A program made the translations under genes and the position numbers. Shown in pieces: positions 25,050 through 31,528 of a stretch of DNA of 64,000 nt. Every line of letters begins with the position of its first letter. Positions within the stretch are counted from its first letter, which is position 1. The notes beneath the pieces were generated by a model, which saw only the letters and a list, made by a program, of their open reading frames with translations, was not told the origin of the DNA and searched no databases. The DNA is from Mycobacterium heidelbergense (lineage in GTDB: Bacteria; Actinomycetota; Actinomycetes; Mycobacteriales; Mycobacteriaceae): NCBI RefSeq assembly GCF_010730745.1, contig NZ_AP022615.1, positions 806,001-870,000 on the forward strand. Reading direction: 5' to 3'.

Positions 25050-26225
25050 TCACGTGGACTTGTCGGCGGCGGGCTGTCCCGCCTCTCGGGCGGCCTGGCC
25101 GCGCGCCGCCACCGCGCCCGCGATCGACGTGCAGGCGATCGTCAGCAGGGCGCCGAACATCAACGCGGACGCTTCGCCCGCGACGAGGAGGTGCCCTTCG
25201 GTGCCGATAGTGGCCGCGGCCACCGGCACCCCGAGCTGCGCGGCCGACAGCACCGCGAGCGTCAGCGGCTGGCCCAGCAGCCGTCCCACGCAATGCGCCA
25301 GCACGGCACCCAGCCCCAGGCCCACCCCCAGCAGAATGAGCTTCGGGTGCGAACCCAATTCGCGCACCTGCAGCGAGGCGCCCAGCCAGACGAAAAACAG
25401 CGGGCTGAAGAACCCCTCGGTGATGCCGAACAGCTGGCGCGCCAGCCGCCGCGGTTCGCCGACCAAAGCGATCACCAGACCCAGCGCGAAGCCGGCCAGC
25501 ATGATCGACACGTGGGTGCTGGCGGCCAGCGCCGCCAGCGCGAACAGCACGACCAGGTTCGTGCGCAGTTCCAGCGCGAATCGTCGCCGCTGGGAATAGG
25601 TGTGCACGCGCCGACGCCATCCCCGGCGGTCCACCGCGCGCAGAAGCACGAACAGCAGCCCCGCGCCGCCCGCGATTGCCAGCGCGCCGAGCGCCGCGGT
25701 CGGCGCCCGTTGGATGTCGATCACCAAGGGCAGCAACACGATACACGCGGCGTCCGCGATGGCGATCTGCGTGGTCGCGGAAAGCACATGCGGTCCGCGC
25801 AGCCGCAGCGAATCGATCAGCGGCAGCGCCACGGCCGCCGACGAGGAGGCCATCAGGACGGCGTAGAGCGCCGCGTGGCCGGTCCCGAACTCCGCCGCCA
25901 GGCCGGCGCCGAGAACCGCCGCGACGCCGCCGGCCAGGACCGCCCGCGCCAGTGCCAGGGGCACCGCCGAGCGCAGCCCGCCGCCGCGGATCGGAACGTG
26001 GGTGCCCACGACAAACATGACCAATGCGAAGCCGATGTTCGCGAATAGCTGAAACGTTGGGTCGGCGACGTCGACGACGCCGAAGCCGGTCTTGCCGATG
26101 ACGAGCCCGGCGGTCAGCTCACCGATGACGACCGGTAGCCGCAGGCGCGGCAGTGAGGCCAGCAGCGGCCCGGTGAAGCCCACCGCGGTCAGCAGCGCCA
26201 GGGTGTGGAAGCCGAAGCCCTGCAC
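25050..26225 (-). CDS. CPA2-type cation/proton antiporter (KefB/NapA-like)
   Basis: 391-residue integral membrane protein with about 12 hydrophobic segments. Motifs of the Na+/H+ or K+/H+ exchanger family are visible: RLPVVIGELTAGLVIGKTGFG near the N-terminus, then VLMASSSAAVALPLI and TQIAIADAACIVLLPLV, where the Asp in the membrane is the likely ion-binding residue. No C-terminal TrkA domain is present. It exports a cation in exchange for protons and could balance pH during fermentative or hydrogenase metabolism. The promoter should lie in 26226-26300; nothing recognisable was found there. It is the last core gene before the foreign DNA. Confidence 0.85.
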   Translation of the reverse strand: MQGFGFHTLALLTAVGFTGPLLASLPRLRLPVVIGELTAGLVIGKTGFGVVDVADPTFQLFANIGFALVMFVVGTHVPIRGGGLRSAVPLALARAVLAGGVAAVLGAGLAAEFGTGHAALYAVLMASSSAAVALPLIDSLRLRGPHVLSATTQIAIADAACIVLLPLVIDIQRAPTAALGALAIAGGAGLLFVLLRAVDRRGWRRRVHTYSQRRRFALELRTNLVVLFALAALAASTHVSIMLAGFALGLVIALVGEPRRLARQLFGITEGFFSPLFFVWLGASLQVRELGSHPKLILLGVGLGLGAVLAHCVGRLLGQPLTLAVLSAAQLGVPVAAATIGTEGHLLVAGEASALMFGALLTIACTSIAGAVAARGQAAREAGQPAADKST

Positions 26226-26267
26226 GTCAGCGGCCCTTCCGCGGCGGCGGGCCCACTAGCCTTCCGG

Positions 26268-26400
26268 CCACTCGATCGCGATGTCCGCAGTCAGCACGGT
26301 GTCATTGTGCATTGGAGTTCGCGAAAGGCAAGGGAAGCGGCCCTCATCGACGAAGCCGTCGCGGCGTTTCTGGCTCGTCACCGCTCGGCCCAAGTGGATC
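26268..26400 (+). pseudogene. Possible ribbon-helix-helix antitoxin remnant
   Basis: A stretch of the open frame reads LDRDVRSQHG then KAREAALIDEAVAAFLARHRS, the helix pattern of CopG/RHH antitoxins. No credible start, ribosome site or toxin partner is visible, and the frame runs on into the tRNA-derived repeat. It may be a decayed antitoxin at the old island edge. The evidence is only local similarity recalled from the family. Confidence 0.25.
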
Positions 26401-26414
26401 AGAGGACAGGCCGC

Positions 26415-26439
26415 CCCTCGGAAGAGAAATCTCCGAGGG
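26415..26439. terminator. Hairpin beside the distal tRNA-derived repeat
   Basis: Arms CCCTCGGA (26415-26422) and TCCGAGGG (26432-26439) form a perfect 8-bp stem with a 9-nt loop. It lies beyond the tRNA 3' copy, where the intact tRNA has its own terminator, so it may be the original tRNA terminator left behind by integration. Confidence 0.45.
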
Positions 26440-26493
26440 CCATTCCGCTGGCAGCGGGGACAGGATTCGAACTGCGACCTCTGGGTTATGGGC
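26437..26493 (-). repeat. Degenerate tRNA-fMet 3' copy (outer att site)
   Basis: This 57-bp segment matches the 3' half of tRNA-fMet (45515-45573) except for two single-base losses and a few substitutions. Its inner flank (CTACGGGCCAGGG) is shared with the copy at 30958-31016 but not with the tRNA gene. It marks the far end of the older integrated element. Confidence 0.8.
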
Positions 26494-26522
26494 TACGGGC
26501 CAGGGAATTTTGTTGTTCGCGC

Positions 26523-26858
26523 TCACTCAAAGACAGTGGCAAGCTTGGCCAGTACTTCGCCCAAGACCGCGGGCGGCACACGTTCGACTCTGCGGCCGTC
26601 ACGCGAGCCAATATCGATTGCGCGTGGCTGATCGCAGCGAACCACGCCGGTCGTGCGGGTGCCCGCATCTGCCAGCGATACCGCGAAGCCCGCTGTACGG
26701 GCAAAGTTTCCGCCGCGCGTTATCGGTAGCACCACCGGCGTTTTCGTCAGACGATTAAATGCGGCTGGCGACACGATCAACACCGGGCGCGTGCCACGCT
26801 GCTCATGGCCCGATGTTGGATCAAGCGAAACAATGTAGATTTCGCCGCGCTCAATCAG
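26523..26858 (-). CDS. mazF: MazF/PemK-type endoribonuclease toxin, non-standard start
   Basis: 111-residue toxin: ERGEIYIVSLDPTSGHEQ, then RGTRPVLIVSPAAFNRLTKT, then VVRCDQPRAIDI. The fold and the catalytic Arg (GTRP) and Thr (VLPIT) positions are those of MazF mRNA interferases, which cleave single-stranded RNA. In its frame there is no ATG, GTG or TTG before the conserved residues. The only codons between the preceding stop and the conserved start are GTT, GCT and CTG at 26858-26856, then ATT. CTG (overlapping the mazE stop) or ATT must serve as start, or the start has been mutated. Standard ORF calling gives a truncated 86-residue protein. Confidence 0.78.
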   Translation of the reverse strand: MIERGEIYIVSLDPTSGHEQRGTRPVLIVSPAAFNRLTKTPVVLPITRGGNFARTAGFAVSLADAGTRTTGVVRCDQPRAIDIGSRDGRRVERVPPAVLGEVLAKLATVFE

Positions 26859-27112
26859 AGCAACTCACCGCCGACCGGTTTGCCATCGAGCCATTCCCGA
26901 TCTTCAACCGTGGGGTCGGCTGAGGCGTCACACTGAGCCAGCAGTTCATCCAGCGTGTAGCGAGGGCGCACCTGCGGTTCGACAACCAGCTGGCCCTCGT
27001 CGACCGACAGGGCGACCGCTGCCCCAGCGTGAAGGCGAAGTACGTCGAGGAACGCGGGAGGTATCGCCAGCATCACCGAACCGCCGACTTTGCGAAGCTT
27101 CGTTGTGTACAC
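26855..27112 (-). CDS. mazE: MazE/AbrB-type antitoxin
   Basis: 85-residue antitoxin. The N-terminal swapped-hairpin AbrB domain reads TTKLRKVGGSVMLAIPPAFLDVLRL, and the acidic C-terminus (TLDELLAQCDASADPTVEDREWLDG) would wrap the toxin. The GTG start follows GGAGG. The stop overlaps the toxin frame, typical of TA operons. A palindrome at 27132-27149, in the promoter position, is the likely autoregulatory operator. Confidence 0.88.
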   Translation of the reverse strand: MYTTKLRKVGGSVMLAIPPAFLDVLRLHAGAAVALSVDEGQLVVEPQVRPRYTLDELLAQCDASADPTVEDREWLDGKPVGGELL

Positions 27113-27131
27113 GTCACATCACCTCCACCGA

Positions 27132-27149
27132 GTTATATCTGAGTATAAC
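27132..27149. promoter_or_regulatory. Probable MazE operator/promoter
   Basis: GTTATATCTGAGTATAAC is an inverted repeat with 6-bp arms (GTTATA/TATAAC) and a 6-bp spacer, 20-37 bp upstream of the mazE start. It is conspicuously AT-rich in GC-rich surroundings and contains -10-like hexamers on either strand. ACCGAG/CTCGGT extends the symmetry outward. Confidence 0.6.
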
Positions 27150-27199
27150 TTCCTCGGTGCGCGCGGGGAAAAGCCATCTGTCCGCCATCGGCCGACCTA

Positions 27200-27280
27200 A
27201 ATGTTGGGAAAGACGAACATTAGCCCGGGTATGGCGCAATATAATGATTTCTTGACATCAACGGGGACACTGCCTAATGT
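27200..27280 (+). promoter_or_regulatory. hipBA operator and promoter
   Basis: An inverted repeat AATGTT-10 bp-AACATT (27200-27221) precedes a consensus-like promoter: TTGACA (27252-27257), 17-bp spacer, TAATGT (27275-27280). The hipB ATG at 27287 is where transcription should start, so the message may be leaderless. The repeat is a good candidate HipB operator. AATGT recurs across the -10. Confidence 0.6.
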
Positions 27281-27286
27281 GAGGAA

Positions 27287-27538
27287 ATGCCAACATCCGG
27301 CGGTCGCGAGATGACGGCGCGCTCAGCGTCCGCGCTGGGGCGTGCGCTGCGCGCTGAGCGCCAGGCTCAGGGACTGACCCAGAGCGAACTTGCCGAGCGA
27401 TCCCGAACCAACCGATTCTCCATCGCCCAACTCGAAACCGGCGAAGCTACCAAGGCCATCGAGAAGCTGTTCGACACGCTCGCCGCGCTCGACCTCGAAC
27501 TGGTGGTTCGCCCTCGCCAAGGCTGGAAAGCCCGATGA
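27287..27538 (+). CDS. hipB: HipB-type XRE antitoxin
   Basis: 83-residue DNA-binding antitoxin with a single HTH: LGRALRAERQAQGLTQSELAERSRTNRFSIAQLE, followed by the dimer strand AALDLELVVRPRQ typical of HipB. It neutralises and represses hipA. The ATG at 27287 lies seven bases after the -10 box; an internal ATG at 27311 is the alternative if a leader is needed. The stop overlaps hipA (ATGA). Confidence 0.87.
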   Translation: MPTSGGREMTARSASALGRALRAERQAQGLTQSELAERSRTNRFSIAQLETGEATKAIEKLFDTLAALDLELVVRPRQGWKAR

Positions 27539-28905
27539 GCCTGGACATTTGGCTGCACGGAGTGCTCACAGCCCGAGTCACCCCGAAATCACGAGGACGC
27601 AACGTCGTGATCGAGTACACCGACGAGGGGCGCCTCGGCTACAGCGGTGGCGCACCAATCCTGTCCTGCTCCCTCCCCTCGATCCCGGGAGCGAACGCAC
27701 CCTCAGTTTCACGGTCCTTCCTCGAAGGACTGCTTCCGGAAGGTCGCGCGTTGCAGACCGCTGCCGCGCGGCTGCGGGGTGTAGAACTCGATCTGTCGGG
27801 AGCTCCGGCAACCCCCTCCGATGTCCTGGCACTCCTTGCCGAATATGGGCGGGAATGCGCCGGGGCGGTTGTCGTCGTGCCTGCCGGAGAAGGGTTGCCG
27901 ACCGAGGGGCATCCGTCGTCTCCGCTGAGCGAGCAGGAACTTGCCGACCTCATCCGCAACCTGCCGACCAGACCTCTGGGTGCCGACCCCGCCAGGGGAA
28001 TCCGGATGTCACTGGCGGGCGCTCAGGACAAACTGCTGCTGACCCGCGTGAACGGGCGGTGGTGCATGCCGGTCGATGGGTATCCCTCGACACACATCAT
28101 CAAGCCCACCACCGTGTGGCCCCACAGCGCCGAGAACGAGGCACTGGTGCTCGCCCTGTCCCGGGAATGCGGCCTGTCGGATAACGCGGTGTGGATCGAG
28201 CGGATCGGCGATGCGACCGCGCTCGTCGCCGAGCGCTATGACCGCAACGTTCGCAGCGACGGAACAGTACAGCGCCTGCACCAGGAGGACATGTGCCAGG
28301 CCGTCGGGCTCCGCCCGAAAGACAAGTACCTGATCGGTCGGCCCTCCGAACGCATGACCCGCGTGCTGCGCGAATTCGCCGACTCCCCGCAGCGGGAAAT
28401 AACGACCATCTACCAGCAGGTCGCGTTTCGCGCGGTCGTCGGCGACGAGGACGGCCACGGCAAGAACTACTCACTGATGCTGCACGACGGGGTGGTTAGG
28501 GTAGCGCCCCTTTACGATTCGCTATGCACGCTGGAATACCCCGAGCTGTCGGGGATCATGGGCACCAGGATCGGTGCGCAGCAGTCGCTTGCCAAGGTGG
28601 ATCGACAGGCGCTTCTCGACGAGGCGAAGGCCATGGGCCTCCCCGCTCGCGAAGCCGAGCGGGCGCTCGACGAACTTTCAATGCGCGTCCGCTCAGGTAT
28701 CGAGAGCCTGCCCGCCGAGATCACCGAAGGCTGGCCGTCCGAACACTTGATTGAGACGGTGATGGCGCGATTGCACAGGCTCGAAACCGGACAGCCGCTC
28801 GGCGGCGTCAAAGAATCATCACGACCGAGCCGAACGCTGGATACGATCACCGCCAATAAACGCGGTGCCGCCCCCGCCCGCGGCGGGACGACGTCTATGC
28901 CGTGA
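27535..28905 (+). CDS. hipA: HipA-type serine/threonine kinase toxin
   Basis: 456-residue kinase toxin. The N-subdomain-1 is present (GYSGGAPILSCSLP, FLEGLLPEG). MSLAGAQDKLLL (158-169) matches the phosphoserine/P-loop segment of HipA, HIIKP (187-191) the ATP lysine, GDEDGHGKNYSL (303-314) the catalytic loop with Asp306, and APLYDSL (324-330) the metal-binding Asp. HipA phosphorylates glutamyl-tRNA synthetase in E. coli and induces dormancy; the target here is unknown. All catalytic residues look intact, so the module should be active. Confidence 0.9.
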   Translation: MSLDIWLHGVLTARVTPKSRGRNVVIEYTDEGRLGYSGGAPILSCSLPSIPGANAPSVSRSFLEGLLPEGRALQTAAARLRGVELDLSGAPATPSDVLALLAEYGRECAGAVVVVPAGEGLPTEGHPSSPLSEQELADLIRNLPTRPLGADPARGIRMSLAGAQDKLLLTRVNGRWCMPVDGYPSTHIIKPTTVWPHSAENEALVLALSRECGLSDNAVWIERIGDATALVAERYDRNVRSDGTVQRLHQEDMCQAVGLRPKDKYLIGRPSERMTRVLREFADSPQREITTIYQQVAFRAVVGDEDGHGKNYSLMLHDGVVRVAPLYDSLCTLEYPELSGIMGTRIGAQQSLAKVDRQALLDEAKAMGLPAREAERALDELSMRVRSGIESLPAEITEGWPSEHLIETVMARLHRLETGQPLGGVKESSRPSRTLDTITANKRGAAPARGGTTSMP

Positions 28906-28986
28906 GTCGACCAGAATGCCGGGCGAAATCAATTGCCTGAATTACCTTTGTGTCATCGTGGTCCTTCTGGATGAGAGGCTGAGCAG

Positions 28987-29304
28987 ATGGGTGGATCGCG
29001 TAACGCGACGCTGGATGCCTTGATCGCGCAGGCGACCATCGACTGCTACAACGACAGCGAGTGCGTGACCGGCTTGTACACCGCACTCGACGAGCATCTC
29101 GCCGTGCCGTTTCAGACCGTGGTCCTCGGCGTGGACGTGACCGTGGCGGGTGTCGACCTGACCGACAACGAGCAGATCGTGGCCGTTTGCAGGCGCGGCC
29201 CGTCGACACAGCGCATCCCAATCCTGAACCTTCCCTTGCCTACACCGCACCCCGAGGGCGCGGAATGGATTGAGGCGTACCGCCGCTGGGTGAAAAGAGC
29301 GTGA
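28987..29304 (+). CDS. CcbP-like putative calcium-binding protein
   Basis: 105-residue acidic protein. The segment DCYNDSECVTGLYTALDEHL followed by AVPFQTVVLG resembles the cyanobacterial calcium-binding protein CcbP family, where an aromatic/acidic stretch precedes a Pro-Phe turn. The remainder forms a short beta-rich domain (VTVAGVDLTDNEQIVAVCRRG) and ends in WIEAYRRWVKRA. GAGAGGC precedes the ATG. The stop overlaps the next gene (GTGA), so the two products are probably made in fixed ratio and may act together. Family assignment is from memory of the sequence pattern only. Confidence 0.55.
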   Translation: MGGSRNATLDALIAQATIDCYNDSECVTGLYTALDEHLAVPFQTVVLGVDVTVAGVDLTDNEQIVAVCRRGPSTQRIPILNLPLPTPHPEGAEWIEAYRRWVKRA

Positions 29305-30638
29305 ACACCGTGGGCCCCCTGCACGATGTCGACGAACACCGGGTGCGGTTGACATCGCCCGAAGCCCTTGCCAACCTGCGCACTGTGCTCGAGCTGTGCG
29401 CGGCCGGCGAAATAAAGTGCAGCGGAAAGACCGGCCGGCCCTCGGCAGCGACCATCCGCATCGTCGAGACGCACCTTGCGGACGGCGACTTCTACGCAGG
29501 CGAACCCATCGCCGGCTTCGCCTGGCCGCTTCTGATCCAGGCCGGCGGACTAGCCAGACTTGACGGCACCCGGCTCCAACCGACACCGAAAGGCCTTGCG
29601 GCGCTGAGCAAACCAGCGGCCAACGTCATCCGCCACCTGTGGCAGCGTTGGCTCACCCACGCGGTGATCGACGAGTTCAGCCGGATCGACAACATCAAGG
29701 GTCAGCGCTCCCGCAATGTGCTCACCGCGGCCAAGACCCGCCGTCAGTTGGTCGACGAGGCGCTGACCGGATGCCCGCTGGGCGAGTGGATCGGCGTGGA
29801 CAATCTGTTCAGCACCATGCGCCGCGGCAACATGAGCCCCACCATCGCCCGCAACGAGATGGCGCTATGGAAGCTCTACCTCATCGATCCGCAGTACGGC
29901 AGCCTCGGCTACGACGGCTACCACAATTGGAAAATCCTCGAAGGTCGCTACACCATGGCCGTCCTGTTCGAGTACGCGGGAACCCTGGGCCTGGTCGACC
30001 TCGACTACATCCATCCCGCCGGCGCACGCGAGGACTTCAGGGAAAACTGGGGCAGCGACGACTTAGATGCCCTCAGCCGCTATGACGGCCTGCAGTCGAT
30101 CAGGCTCAATGCGCTCGGCGCTTACGCGCTCGGTTTGACCGATACTTACCAGCCGGTCGACTCCGATGCCACCGACGCTGCACCGCTGAAGGTGCTGCCC
30201 AACCTCGACATTGTCGCCACCGGGGACATCCCAGCCGCAGACCGGCTCTTCCTCACCGCCTATGCCAAACAGACCGCCGATCGAGTCTGGACGGTCTCGA
30301 CCACAAGCCTGCTCTCGGCGATCAATTCCGGCCGCCAACTTTCCGAACTCACCACGTTCCTGGGTGAGCGCACCGGGCACGAACTGGTCAGCGCGCTGAA
30401 CACCATGATGGCGGACGTCCACCGCCGAGCCGGGCAGCTCGCCGACCTTGGACACGCCCGCGTGATCGAATGTGCGGACCCTGCCACCGCCGCACTCATC
30501 GCCCGAGACCGTAATCTCCGCCCGTTATGCCGCCTAATTGGCAACAAACATCTCGCCGTCCCGCTCGATCAAGAGCTGAAGTTCCGCAACGCCCTGCTCA
30601 AACTCGGCTACGTGGTGGCCGGACAACCCACGACCTGA
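29301..30638 (+). CDS. Helicase-associated winged-helix protein (XPB C-terminal-domain-like)
   Basis: 445-residue protein with no helicase motor motifs. Residues about 1-200 look like winged-helix segments (LANLRTVLELCAAGEIKCS, ARLDGTRLQPTPKGLAALS). The C-terminal 150 residues (VWTVSTTSLLSAINSGRQLSELTTFLGERTGHEL onward, read in parts) follow the pattern of the helicase conserved C-terminal domain found in Rv0862c-type proteins. As a stand-alone form it is a likely DNA-binding adaptor. It is translationally coupled to the CcbP-like gene. Island location and pairing hint at defence or DNA maintenance, but no function is established. Confidence 0.55.
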   Translation: MNTVGPLHDVDEHRVRLTSPEALANLRTVLELCAAGEIKCSGKTGRPSAATIRIVETHLADGDFYAGEPIAGFAWPLLIQAGGLARLDGTRLQPTPKGLAALSKPAANVIRHLWQRWLTHAVIDEFSRIDNIKGQRSRNVLTAAKTRRQLVDEALTGCPLGEWIGVDNLFSTMRRGNMSPTIARNEMALWKLYLIDPQYGSLGYDGYHNWKILEGRYTMAVLFEYAGTLGLVDLDYIHPAGAREDFRENWGSDDLDALSRYDGLQSIRLNALGAYALGLTDTYQPVDSDATDAAPLKVLPNLDIVATGDIPAADRLFLTAYAKQTADRVWTVSTTSLLSAINSGRQLSELTTFLGERTGHELVSALNTMMADVHRRAGQLADLGHARVIECADPATAALIARDRNLRPLCRLIGNKHLAVPLDQELKFRNALLKLGYVVAGQPTT

Positions 30639-30762
30639 CACCGGCGCCCCGGCCAGCTCCCCCTCACGCGGACAGATCCGCGATGTGCCCGCCGAAGGTT
30701 CTTTGCGGCGCATTTCCGAGTCCCAACCCGTCCTAATCGAGTGTGCGGCGCGATTGTCGTGC

Positions 30763-30932
30763 ATGTCGATAGGGTTTACCGCGTGGCTTGATCGTCGTCA
30801 GGCAGGGAAACCAGTTGATCCCGGGGTGTGTGCTGCTGCCGACGCCCTTGCCGAAGTGCGCGCCGTTGGCGTGGCGTGACCCCGGTCGTCGTCGACGCCC
30901 CCGCTGGGGTCGAACTGGCCGCCGAGGCGTGA
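30763..30932 (+). pseudogene. Decayed vapBC module
   Basis: A 38-codon frame contains AWLDRRQAGKPVDPGV, nearly identical to AWLDRRQAGEPIDPGV of the intact VapB at 40264. It overlaps (GTGA) an 18-codon frame, TPVVVDAPAGVELAAEA, matching the start NPVVDASAGVELAAG of the intact VapC. Both have internal deletions: the VapB N-terminal half and nearly all of the PIN domain are gone. The remnant ends 25 bp before the internal att repeat. It shows that both tandem elements once carried related vapBC modules. Confidence 0.75.
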
Positions 30933-30957
30933 AGATGGCCCCCAGGCTTATGCCTGA

Positions 30958-31016
30958 GAGCCATTTCCGCTGGTAGCGGGGACAGGATTCGAACCTGCGA
31001 CCTCTGGGTTATGAGC
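30958..31016 (-). repeat. Internal att site: 59-bp copy of the tRNA-fMet 3' end
   Basis: 59 bp identical to 45515-45573, covering the tRNA from the anticodon loop through the T arm and CCA plus a few bases beyond. Right of it the sequence departs from the tRNA (CTACGGG), so it is not a functional tRNA. It marks the far end of the younger element and its junction with the older one. Confidence 0.9.
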
Positions 31017-31130
31017 TACGGGCCAGGGGTTTTCAGGTGTTCGTGTTGTCTCGTTTGTGCAGGTCAGTGGGGGTTGAATGTTCGGGAAGTTGCGTCGTGT
31101 TGCGCTGATTCGGGGTAGTTTCGCAGAGTT

Positions 31131-31153
31131 TTGTTCCCAAATTTGTTCCCAAA
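31131..31153 (+). repeat. Paired integrase arm-site candidates, distal end
   Basis: TTGTTCCCAAA occurs at 31131-31141 and again at 31143-31153, 12 bp apart. The same motif with the same 12-bp spacing and orientation occurs at the other end of the element (45460-45479). Paired direct repeats flanking a core are what tyrosine integrases of this class use as arm-type binding sites. Confidence 0.5.
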
Positions 31154-31497
31154 TCTGGCAGTCAGAGGGCCGACTCAAAACCCCTCCCTACACAGGAGAC
31201 ACGCTCTAGATCCTTCTTCCTGTTGCCGGAAACAGTAAAGACGCTGTCCGGCGACGGGTTACCGAATATTGGTGGATAAGATTGATTATCAATTGTTTTA
31301 TCGGCAGTGGGCAGGTGTCACGTCGAAGCCGTGGGTGGCTCCCATGCTGGCGCGCTGACCTAGATGGGCTGTCGGCGTCGGGACACGAGAACCACCTGTC
31401 GATCGTTTGACGCACAGCGGCACAGGAATTACTGATCGCAAGTCGCGGAGCGAGCCGGTGGGCTTCGTCGAGCGTACGGACGAACTCCTGCGACAAC
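31154..31497. other. Gap without a confident gene, left of the insertion sequence
   Basis: No gene with family similarity is visible. From about 31423 to the IS the plus strand reads as a short coding-like frame (VGFVERTDELLRQQEATLAP). It resumes on the far side of the IS through a stop at about 33349, giving WPSGSAQCAARPE. The IS therefore probably interrupted the 3' end of an unidentified small gene. Confidence 0.3.
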
Positions 31498-31528
31498 AGG
31501 AAGCAACGCTTGCTCCGTGGCCGTCAGG
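31498..31528. repeat. 31-bp target-site duplication, left copy (right copy 33293-33323)
   Basis: The 31-bp sequence starting AGGAAGCAACGCTTGCTCCG is repeated exactly on both sides of the insertion sequence. Unusually long and variable target duplications are characteristic of the IS1634/IS1549 group. Confidence 0.88.

Larger units (their letters stand above)
26437..31016. mobile_element. Older integrative element remnant at tRNA-fMet
   Basis: Bounded by two tRNA-fMet 3' copies, this 4.6-kb segment contains mazEF, hipBA, a CcbP-like/helicase-associated pair and a decayed vapBC. There is no integrase. The degenerate outer repeat and decayed genes indicate an older insertion than its neighbour. 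The stable toxin-antitoxin modules probably explain why this part survived deletion. Confidence 0.65.

Noticed and set aside
30948..31178. Open frame reading through the tRNA-derived repeat (contains NPEVAGSNPVPAT)
   Set aside because: This peptide arises whenever the sense strand opposite the tRNA T arm is translated. The same frame occurs at the intact tRNA. It is not a gene.
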